This document shows, one piece after another, positions 25,601 through 30,755 of a DNA stretch of 30,755 nt; position 1 is the stretch's first letter, and every line of letters starts with the position of its first letter. The DNA is from an uncultured Corynebacterium sp. (GTDB lineage: Bacteria > Actinomycetota > Actinomycetes > Mycobacteriales > Mycobacteriaceae). Position numbers and translations under genes: made by a program. Under the pieces are notes generated by a model that had not been told where the DNA came from, did no database searches, and saw nothing but the letters and a program-made list of their open reading frames with translations. Where the stretch lies: positions 1 to 30,755 of the forward strand of contig CAMIFC010000025.1 of assembly GCA_946220775.1 (NCBI GenBank), written 5' to 3'.

Positions 25601-26294
25601 GACTGTCGACCTTGACGTCTACCTTCAGGCCAGCATCTACAGCGGCTTTAGCGGCCGCTGGGGTGTCATTGAACTCGGTGTAAATACCGGTGAGCATTGG
25701 CCGCACATCATCGTCAATGCTGCCCTGGAACTGTGAGGCTTGGATTTCCTTGCCCTCATACTTGCCACTGATCCACACGAGGGTCCCCGCTGTGTCGGAC
25801 GTGACATTCAGCGTGGCATCAGGGCTGAGTTTCCGCAGCTCCTCCTCGGAAATTGAGAGGGGGACGACGTTGCGGATGATGACGTCCAAACCGGAATCGG
25901 TCTGCCGGATGAACAGTCCGCGGAGGGTTTCTTCCTTCGTTCCTTCTGGGACGGTGGAGAGCACATTCGTGGCGCCCTCGTTGAGGTTTTTGACCTGCGA
26001 GATTGGGATGGTGATGTCGAGCTTCTCGGGGGAGTAGCTCATCAGCGGCGAGTGCACGCTTCGGAGATCACCGTTTTGCGGCCAGGAGTAAGACGACTGC
26101 GCCTGATTCACCGGCAAGAATGGTGTGGCGATGAACAGAAGGAACCCCAGCAAGCCAGAGATGATGGAAATCATCTTCATGCGCTGGGGTGTTAGCTTCT
26201 TTCCTTGTTGAGAGCCTGGTTTCGGGCTCGCGGAATCATCGCCCGCGGGTGGGCGTTCGGGTGAACTATCATTTTGATGCTGAACGATTGACAC
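22641..26294 (-). CDS. emb: Emb-family arabinosyltransferase (arabinogalactan; ethambutol target family)
   Basis: A 1217-residue GT-C membrane glycosyltransferase of the EmbA/B/C family, which adds arabinofuranose from decaprenyl-phosphate arabinose to cell-wall arabinan and is the target family of ethambutol. The N-terminus has a TM helix (about 41-62), the extracytoplasmic WPQNGDLRSVHSPLMSYSP block, and the GT-C catalytic motif in ANTADDGYLLTMARVSNESGYMANYYRWFGVPESPFGWPFYD with the Asp pair at 326-327. About a dozen more TM segments and a C-terminal carbohydrate-binding region (ARLPFGLDPK onward) follow. A Ser/Asp/Gly-rich insert of about 90 residues (about 850-940) sits just before that block. 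A Gly/Ala stretch lies near 270-290. GTG 26294 is the start; AAGG nine bases upstream lies in the loop of an inverted repeat. A single emb copy is typical of Corynebacterium. Confidence 0.95.
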   Translation of the reverse strand: MSIVQHQNDSSPERPPAGDDSASPKPGSQQGKKLTPQRMKMISIISGLLGFLLFIATPFLPVNQAQSSYSWPQNGDLRSVHSPLMSYSPEKLDITIPISQVKNLNEGATNVLSTVPEGTKEETLRGLFIRQTDSGLDVIIRNVVPLSISEEELRKLSPDATLNVTSDTAGTLVWISGKYEGKEIQASQFQGSIDDDVRPMLTGIYTEFNDTPAAAKAAVDAGLKVDVKVDSRFSSAPTLLKNIAMWMGIAMMIVSLWALHQIDKLDRRGTAGRGRAGAGPGASGAGQAAQRSGRLMPAGWWRPRWVDAFVGTVLLIWYFIGANTADDGYLLTMARVSNESGYMANYYRWFGVPESPFGWPFYDLLALMVKISTTSLWMRLPALIASIITWLVLSREVLPRLGVKINNRAAAQWTTAAMFLMFWMAYNNGTRPEPIIAVFSLLTWVSFERAIATHRLLPAAIGTLLATLALGAGPTGLMAVAAVLVSLSALIRIAVRRLPSLGAPKGASKGKVTVGMLAQIAPFLASGTAILVGVFGDQTFRTVMEAISVRSDRGPSLAWYQEYLRYTALLEQSIDGSFARRFAVLMMLFSMGIVVVSMLRNGRVPGAAKAPTVRLLMVMLGTMFFMVFTPTKWTHHFGVYAGIGAALVGLAAVAASHISTSSARNRVLFLGTTLMLFALTLSGPNGWWYISSFGVPWWDKTIQISGIEASSVMLVIALVTLLWGVLLGYFTDARVAREQSTESSSEDIQDATPAKRNKITTVTSAPIGVLTALVIVFSIASMGKGFVAQWPAYTVGKGNVMSLTGNTCQLASDVLVETNTNDSLLPVADGSSLKNSLTNKDSRSFKPNNIPVEISTESSDAEASGTVAVASQNKKNHTQASDQDAAGSLGDGGLSDSGQTDSASDDSASASADRNTGTVSADGGQDSGTAGGLLGEPGINGSMARLPFGLDPKIVPVVGSFQEGPQFAAETTTKWYKLPENREANPLIVFSAAGAIAHYDSDNVFQYGQDIKVEFGKSTGRGQDDFEPLGETIPLDVGTGQQWRNLRVPMKEVPQDADQIRITAVDTNLTPSQWLAITPPRVPEMTSLNEYVGGEASTLIDWSAAFQFPCQRPYDHRYGVAEVPEFRISPDHNARKIHTPVMDYYGGGSVGLAQMTTQATELPTYLRDDWRRDWGVLDRLTTYPDATGQAPKPAELNVETIRRSGFWYNGPMKYNDE

Positions 26295-26319
26295 GGCTAG
26301 TTACCTTACGTGACTAGCC
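26295..26319 (-). promoter_or_regulatory. Inverted repeat touching the emb start codon
   Basis: GGCTAGT-N11-ACTAGCC lies immediately before GTG 26294. In mRNA it could fold into a seven-base stem with the likely ribosome site AAGG in the loop. As DNA it resembles the palindrome at 29969-29992 by the GntR gene: left half GGCTAGTTAC against GGTTAGTTAC (9 of 10), right half TGACTAGCC against TAACTAACC (7 of 9). Confidence 0.5.
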
Positions 26320-26382
26320 TTAGAAAGTCGGCACCCCGCGGCAGCCCGCGCCGGTTGCCGCTTATTCAAAGCACATTTTTGC

Positions 26383-26421
26383 GCACTAGCCCATTATTCG
26401 TGCACTAACGCATCATTTACG
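26383..26421. repeat. Imperfect direct repeat at the aftA stop codon
   Basis: GCACTAGCCCATTATTCG at 26383-26400 is followed by the similar GCACTAACGCATCATTTACG at 26402-26421. The second overlaps the last codons and stop of aftA. Confidence 0.35.
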
Positions 26422-28377
26422 CACAGCAACGGCGAATGGCCCGATCTGTTTCAGATCCCAATGCTTCATAAAGGCCTTCGCAGAGAACTGCACCGTGCGG
26501 AAACGCACATTTGGCTGGTTGGGGTAAATATCATCGGCGAGCATGTAAGAGAACTCGGCGTTCTCCGCCTCTTCCGGAGTTGTCGGCACACTGCCGCGCA
26601 TAACCAGCGCATTTGGGGCTTCCCAGCCATTGTCGTGTTCCGCCTTGTCCATGGCATAAGCCAGCTGGTCCGGATCGGTGAAGTCCGTCCAGGATTCGAT
26701 CTCCGCGTTGCGCCTCTCAAATTCGCCCAGCGGGTTGGCGTAGTGCGCCGTCAATGCCTGGTAGCCGTTGTACGGGTAGAAGCTCATGAAGGACTTCTCA
26801 TCCGTGAGCACCACCGATCCTGCGCGCTGACCCAGGTGATCGAGGAGATACGCGTCGACGTCCTTGTAGTACGTGGTCGCGTCGGCGGGCATGCGGTCGC
26901 CACGCACGGCGTCGCCATCTGCATCCGTGTAGGCCAGGTCGATCTTTGGTTGGTGCTTCGTCGGGACGTCAACCGCGTAATACACCGAACCAGCCGCCAG
27001 AAGGACGACGAAGATACGAGTGATGACCGTGGCGTACTGGGGTTTCACGCTTGCTGGGTAGAGCCACTGCAAGCCAGTGAGCCGGAGTTCCGCGATACCC
27101 AGCACACCCGATACAGCAAAGAGCAGCGCGAGGGGGAGTACCAGGCGGAAGCCCAGAAGCGTGGTGCCGAAGAGAGTGGCAATCATGGAGGCCCCGACCC
27201 ACGCGTAGCTGGTGAGCAGCCCCGCGATGAGTGCGCGGATATCCCCGTCAAGGGCGCGGACAACCAGCCAGATGAGGCCGATCAGCGCCAACAGCCCAAG
27301 TGCAGTGCTGTCGAAGAACGGCATCGGGAATTGCGTGCCTTCGTTGGGGAGGTAGTGCTGTGCCTTGCCGGTTGGACCGTGCGGGCGGGTCAGCAGCGCG
27401 AAAAGGTACGGCCCCCAACCGATCAGCGCAATCGCGATGGAGCCGAGTCCGATGACCAGCAAACGCCAAATCGGCTTCAGAATCCGCTGGTGGATGGCAT
27501 GGGCCAGTGCCAACACAATGACCGATACCGCCGTGACAGCCGTGAACAGGGTGTAGAGGTTTGCGCTGAGGCCCAAGTAGATGATCAGCCCGATCATCGC
27601 GAAACGTGCGCCATGAAGAGCACGACGGGCGAGAACCAGCGCCGGCGGGATGCCGATCGCAACGATGGCCGCATAAGGTTCCTCCGGCGCCACATGCAGG
27701 GTGACGATCGTGGAGACCATGGCCACGGCGCAACCCACTGCGAGTGACCCGGTGATTCGGCGCCACACCGGCACCAGCATGGAAAACGCTGCGGCCAGCG
27801 TGATCAGAGCCCAGGGCTGGTAAGCCGCCCACCCGGCCATGCCGAAGGTTTTCGCGAACAGTCCACCGGTGAAGAACCAGAGGCCGGGGTAGAAGCTGGG
27901 CATGTCGAGGTAAGACATGTCCACCCACCCAGGCGTGTCGGTCATGCGGGTGAGGAATTGTGTGCGGAAGGCCTGGTCAACACTCACACCGTCCAGGTAG
28001 AGCCGGGTTGCCGATAGTGGCATGCCCAGGCTGGCGATGACCACCCCGGCGGGAGCCAAGTGCATGATTGCGCCGAGGCCCCAGCGCTGCCAGCTCAACT
28101 GGGCGACCCATGGGTGCAGCCAGAAGTACACCGCGATGGCGCAGGTGAACACTACGAGGGCGACTCCGGCGCTGGTCAGCGCCTTGATGACGAAGCTGGT
28201 GCTGTAGGCGGGCAGGTTTGTCTGCCCCAACACGAACCAGGCGACCACCGTGATCAAAGCTGCGGTACCACCGGCGAGCACCATGTGGCGCAGCATACGA
28301 GGGCCCGAAATCGCGTCTTTAGTGTACGGCGGGCCTAGCGTGTCCGTTGCGTCTTGCATTGTTCTATCAAAACACAT
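26413..28377 (-). CDS. aftA: Galactan 5-O-arabinofuranosyltransferase (AftA)
   Basis: A protein of up to 654 residues with about eleven TM segments and a soluble C-terminal part. The block GMPLSATRLYLDGVSVDQAFRTQFLTRMTDTPGWVDMSYLDMPSFYPGLWF (roughly residues 118-170) is the characteristic first extracytoplasmic loop of AftA, with its acidic catalytic residues. AftA places the first arabinofuranose on galactan, the priming step before Emb extends the arabinan. ATG 28377 and ATG 28359 are both possible starts; CAGG lies close before the former. The start is 17 bases after the NYN gene's stop on the same strand, and emb begins 118 bases after the aftA stop, so NYN-aftA-emb is likely an operon. 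Confidence 0.93.
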   Translation of the reverse strand: MCFDRTMQDATDTLGPPYTKDAISGPRMLRHMVLAGGTAALITVVAWFVLGQTNLPAYSTSFVIKALTSAGVALVVFTCAIAVYFWLHPWVAQLSWQRWGLGAIMHLAPAGVVIASLGMPLSATRLYLDGVSVDQAFRTQFLTRMTDTPGWVDMSYLDMPSFYPGLWFFTGGLFAKTFGMAGWAAYQPWALITLAAAFSMLVPVWRRITGSLAVGCAVAMVSTIVTLHVAPEEPYAAIVAIGIPPALVLARRALHGARFAMIGLIIYLGLSANLYTLFTAVTAVSVIVLALAHAIHQRILKPIWRLLVIGLGSIAIALIGWGPYLFALLTRPHGPTGKAQHYLPNEGTQFPMPFFDSTALGLLALIGLIWLVVRALDGDIRALIAGLLTSYAWVGASMIATLFGTTLLGFRLVLPLALLFAVSGVLGIAELRLTGLQWLYPASVKPQYATVITRIFVVLLAAGSVYYAVDVPTKHQPKIDLAYTDADGDAVRGDRMPADATTYYKDVDAYLLDHLGQRAGSVVLTDEKSFMSFYPYNGYQALTAHYANPLGEFERRNAEIESWTDFTDPDQLAYAMDKAEHDNGWEAPNALVMRGSVPTTPEEAENAEFSYMLADDIYPNQPNVRFRTVQFSAKAFMKHWDLKQIGPFAVAVRK

Positions 28378-28394
28378 GGACCTGACAACGTGGA

Positions 28395-29819
28395 TTAGTC
28401 GATCGGTCCTCTTAACATAATTCCGCGAATTCCGGAGTGAAACCCGTCCCGCAGTCCCACTCGTTGGGTTTCCGTCAGGGTGTATTCGTGCAGCGTTTCA
28501 CAGGCGAATTGCAATAGTGGGCGGTCTATCTCGGGTGGCAGTCCGCCCCCGGAGAGCAGGTGCGCATCATCTTTTTGGCTTTCCGTCGCGGCATGGTCAA
28601 ACCACCAGATGGCGTATTGCTGTCCGATATCGTAAGGATTTTGTTCGCCCGCGGATGCCCAGACCTCATTCGGTAGCGGCACATACCGCGAGCGTAGTTT
28701 GCGGTGCCGCGCCATCATCGAAGGATTCGGCTTGGGCTTCGGTGCTTCCGTCTTTTTTTCGGACGCCAACCCAGCTCCACCCGATTCTCTCGAGCTATCC
28801 GTGGTGGTTTCTTGGGATTTTGCGGCCAGATCCATGGGCGTGACCGCTTGTTCCGACACATTTGGCTCCGCCGCGGCCGCGTTTGGCTTGGCGGCTGGTT
28901 GCGCAGCCGCCGATTGTGCAGTGCCCGATTGCGCCGTTACCCCTGTCGAGCCAGATTTGTCCTCGACTTTCGACACCGCAGCAGCTGGTGCCGAAAGACC
29001 TGGAGCTTGTGCGGTGTCTTCTTTGGCGTGGCCCTTGCCGGAAGCCGTATCGGCCTTTGAGTTCGGGGATGATGAGGTTGACTTCGGAACGGTGGGCTTG
29101 GGGGAGGCGGGCTTTGGCCGGTTGGCGTCCGAAATCCCGGCGGGAATGGGGGACGGACCGGATTCCTCGGGTTCCTCGGCGTCGCCGAGCGGTTTGAATT
29201 GCGGATCGGGGGTGTCCTCGCCGATCGTTTCCCCAGGTAGCGGGGTTGTGGACGCGTTGGCGGGGAGTGGGCCCTCGAGGATCTGCAGGCGCATCGTATC
29301 CCGGAAGTCCTCGCGTGGATCCAGGATTGTGGTGGTGTCACAGGCGAAACGCAGTTGGGAGGACATGGAATCCCAGCCGAAGCCGTACAAGTGCACGCGA
29401 ATTCCGGCGTTTACTGCTTCTTCGACGCCGGGGAGCATGTCGGCGTCACCGGAAACGAGCACAATGTCCGACAGGTTGCCGCGAACTGCGGCCATCACCA
29501 TATCCGCGACCAGGCGCGTGTCCACAGCCTTTTGAGTTCGTCGGTCGCCCCACTCGATGAGTTGACCCGCGCGGAGCTGGACACCAGGTTCGCTGCGCAA
29601 GGAACGTTGGTAGCGATGGGGGCCGGAATCTGGGATGCCGTCGTACCAAAATTGTCGGTGGACCGGCTGTTTCAGCTGATCCTGGGCCATGCGACCGAGG
29701 ACGGACACGACTTCTGGAAGGTCGATTTCTAGTTGAGAACGGGCGCCAGTATCCCAAGAGTTATAAAAGCTCGCCAAGAGGTAAGAAGTGTCGACAAAGA
29801 TCTGCGTTCTTTCGAGCAT
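28395..29819 (-). CDS. NYN-domain (PIN-like) putative ribonuclease
   Basis: A 475-residue protein from ATG 29819 (MLERTQIFVDTSYLL). Residues 1-180 form an NYN domain: FVDTSYL with Asp10, RRTQKAVDTRLVADMVMAAVRGNLSDIVLVSGDADMLPGV with the SGDAD acidic pair at about 125 and 127, and GIRVHLYGF. NYN proteins are PIN-like nucleases thought to act on RNA. A long low-complexity linker (about 188-365) rich in Pro, Ser, Ala and Lys separates it from a conserved-looking C-terminal domain (RYVPLPNEVWASAGEQNPYDIGQQYAIWWFDHA...) that I cannot name. A frame open further upstream to 30047 would run over the GntR gene and its operator, so 29819 is preferred. Two copies of the dispersed motif lie in the linker. 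Confidence 0.85.
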   Translation of the reverse strand: MLERTQIFVDTSYLLASFYNSWDTGARSQLEIDLPEVVSVLGRMAQDQLKQPVHRQFWYDGIPDSGPHRYQRSLRSEPGVQLRAGQLIEWGDRRTQKAVDTRLVADMVMAAVRGNLSDIVLVSGDADMLPGVEEAVNAGIRVHLYGFGWDSMSSQLRFACDTTTILDPREDFRDTMRLQILEGPLPANASTTPLPGETIGEDTPDPQFKPLGDAEEPEESGPSPIPAGISDANRPKPASPKPTVPKSTSSSPNSKADTASGKGHAKEDTAQAPGLSAPAAAVSKVEDKSGSTGVTAQSGTAQSAAAQPAAKPNAAAAEPNVSEQAVTPMDLAAKSQETTTDSSRESGGAGLASEKKTEAPKPKPNPSMMARHRKLRSRYVPLPNEVWASAGEQNPYDIGQQYAIWWFDHAATESQKDDAHLLSGGGLPPEIDRPLLQFACETLHEYTLTETQRVGLRDGFHSGIRGIMLRGPID

Positions 29820-29968
29820 GTTGTTAAATGTCCCATTTCGTTTTGATTGATGATTTCTAACTGTATGACCTAATTTTGCGTCAACCTGCACGATCTTGCA
29901 GCTATTTACCGCAGTGAGCGCGTCGGAAGGCGCGATATCTTCTAGTGTGCCTGACAACAAGGTTGTAT

Positions 29969-29992
29969 GGTTAGTTACTGCACTAACTAACC
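29969..29992. promoter_or_regulatory. Palindromic operator upstream of the GntR gene
   Basis: GGTTAGTTA-N6-TAACTAACC; the two 12-base halves match at 11 of 12 positions. It ends 22 bases before the TTG start of the short GntR regulator and lies between it and the divergent NYN-aftA-emb operon. Such dyads next to YtrA-type regulators are usually their own operators. Confidence 0.75.
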
Positions 29993-30014
29993 GATGAACT
30001 GAAGGGACTGCCCT

Positions 30015-30392
30015 TTGGACTCCGCCAGCACCCCGTTGTTCCAGCAAGTTGCCGATCTGGTTGCAGACACGATCGTCGATGGTTCCCTCGCGGAAGGAGA
30101 ACGCGCTCCTTCAACCAACGAATTGGCCGCCTTTCATGCGATTAATCCAGCCACGGCTCGTAATGGGCTGAATGTGTTGGCGGAGGCTGGCGTCCTAAGA
30201 AAACAACGGGGAATCGGCATGTTCGTCGCCATGGGGGCGAGGGAGCGGATCCTCACGCAACGTCGAGCTGCGTTTGCCGCGGATTATTTGGTGCCGTTGG
30301 TTGATGAGGCCGCGAAGCTTGACATGACACTCGGGGAGCTGGGGTCAGTGCTGCATAAGGTCGCGCAGAGCCGGGGGCTTTACCCGGACTAG
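30015..30392 (+). CDS. Short GntR-family regulator, YtrA type
   Basis: A 125-residue protein. The N-terminal winged-helix domain is complete: PLFQQVADLVADTIVDGSLAEGERAPSTNELAAFHAINPATARNGLNVLAEAGVLRKQRGIGMFV (about 7-71). Only about 50 helical residues follow, which is the short effector/dimer part of the YtrA subfamily. The TTG at 30015 is a good start, since GAAGGG lies eight bases before it. YtrA-type genes usually precede ABC-transporter genes; none is seen in the 363 bases to the window's end. It probably binds the palindrome at 29969-29992 and represses itself, and perhaps also the divergent operon. A copy of the dispersed motif encodes GVLRKQ in the wing. Confidence 0.92.
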   Translation: MDSASTPLFQQVADLVADTIVDGSLAEGERAPSTNELAAFHAINPATARNGLNVLAEAGVLRKQRGIGMFVAMGARERILTQRRAAFAADYLVPLVDEAAKLDMTLGELGSVLHKVAQSRGLYPD

Positions 30393-30755
30393 CCCGGATA
30401 CGCGGACTGACCCGAAGATGCTCCTGCGTCGCCTATACCTCTATATTGCGGTGAAATTTTTCTACGTCGTCTGGAGTCTCCCATTTTTTTTAGGACGCCA
30501 ATCCGTTGCCCGTGTTGATCCTTCGACACTGGGGTGTTGACTCGCAGGTTTTGGTTTGGGGTTGGCGGCTCGAGATCGATGGCTGGAGGCGGGGATGGCG
30601 AGGCCTGGTGTGGGGAAGCGTTGGGCGCCTTGTTGGTTAGTTCTTGGCTAGTTCGAGGTTTGAGAGTGGGGTGCATGCTGGCCTGCACTTATCTTTAGCG
30701 CTCTGACCTGCGGGTTTGTGGTTGTTGTGGGGTGTGTGTAGATTATTGATCTGTC
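30393..30755. other. Non-coding region after the GntR gene
   Basis: No gene is seen up to the right edge. A strong copy of the dispersed motif lies at 30494-30501 on the minus strand, preceded on the plus strand by a T8 run. Bases 30530-30640 are G/T-rich. A pair of half-sites lies at 30635-30655. Confidence 0.5.
30635..30655 (+). promoter_or_regulatory. Tandem half-sites resembling the GntR operator
   Basis: GGTTAGTT at 30635 and GGCTAGTT at 30646 are spaced 11 bases, about one helical turn. Both match the left half of the palindrome at 29969. They could control a gene beyond the window. Confidence 0.35.

Larger units (their letters stand above)
610..30501. repeat. Dispersed signal TGGCGTCC(G/T)AAA, 27 copies of the 8-mer core
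   Basis: TGGCGTCC was counted by eye on both strands. Plus-strand copies start at 1716, 3616, 5461, 6062, 9886, 11328, 12481, 18105, 19874, 22736, 24041, 29123 and 30188. Minus-strand copies cover plus positions starting at 610, 4368, 5671, 9409, 10651, 14628, 15662, 18596, 21620, 23682, 24717, 25387, 28761 and 30494. The best copies continue as G or T, then A-rich purines, often ending in GGG (3616, 5461, 6062, 9409, 11328, 28761, 30188, 30494). The base before the core is mostly T, G or C; A occurs too (30494). Confidence 0.85.

Noticed and set aside
24324..27747. Plus-strand open frames opposite emb (24324-25736) and aftA (26461-27747)
   Set aside because: Rich in His, Gln and Arg, no family signal, and wholly antisense to clear membrane glycosyltransferases.
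28761..30501. Opposed pairs of the dispersed motif as terminator hairpins
   Set aside because: Opposite-facing copies (28761/29123 and 30188/30494) are over 300 bases apart, too far to make a terminator stem as paired uptake sequences do in Neisseria.

Overview
The window looks like a chromosomal segment from a mycolic-acid-type actinobacterium, most probably Corynebacterium. The main evidence is the arabinogalactan pair aftA plus one emb-type arabinosyltransferase gene, with GC-rich codon use, frequent GTG/TTG starts and at least one start that looks leaderless. The species cannot be fixed from the sequence alone. I saw no tRNA, rRNA, CRISPR array, phage gene or transposase gene.

Layout from left to right. 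1-2582 (-): a membrane O-acyltransferase with an SGNH domain, running off the left edge. 2654-6505: a flavodoxin-fold oxidoreductase, a small membrane protein, a nitronate monooxygenase, a DUF488 protein and a GlsB-type membrane protein, separated by unusually repeat-rich intergenic DNA. 6965-8557: a DUF559-type nuclease-like gene lying between two co-oriented copies of a 72-bp palindromic element; a third, inverted copy is at 3227-3298. 8545-11866 (-): an HrpB helicase gene whose last part is in another frame, preceded by a one-TM protein. 12434-16684: Tag glycosylase, FadH-like dienoyl-CoA reductase (-), and a coupled S4-domain/VOC gene pair. 16815-20917: M13 metallopeptidase (-), then a divergent pair of a one-TM protein and a PrsW-like protease. 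21116-22420: secreted GH25 muramidase, closed by a strong bidirectional terminator. 22641-29819 (-): NYN-domain protein, aftA and emb, a likely operon for arabinan synthesis. 30015-30392 (+): a short YtrA-type GntR regulator, divergent from that operon and next to a clear palindromic operator.

Three patterns cut across genes. First, the 8-mer TGGCGTCC, usually continuing as TGGCGTCC(G/T)AAA, occurs 27 times on both strands, in genes and between them; I estimate about two by chance. Its distribution resembles a DNA-uptake-type signal. Second, the 72-bp element occurs three times. Third, several conserved proteins (HrpB, DUF488, DUF559, Emb, S4, NYN) carry low-complexity inserts or linkers, and many motif copies lie in such tolerant places. 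Separately, the palindrome at the GntR gene resembles an inverted repeat directly before the emb start codon, which suggests the regulator may control arabinan synthesis.
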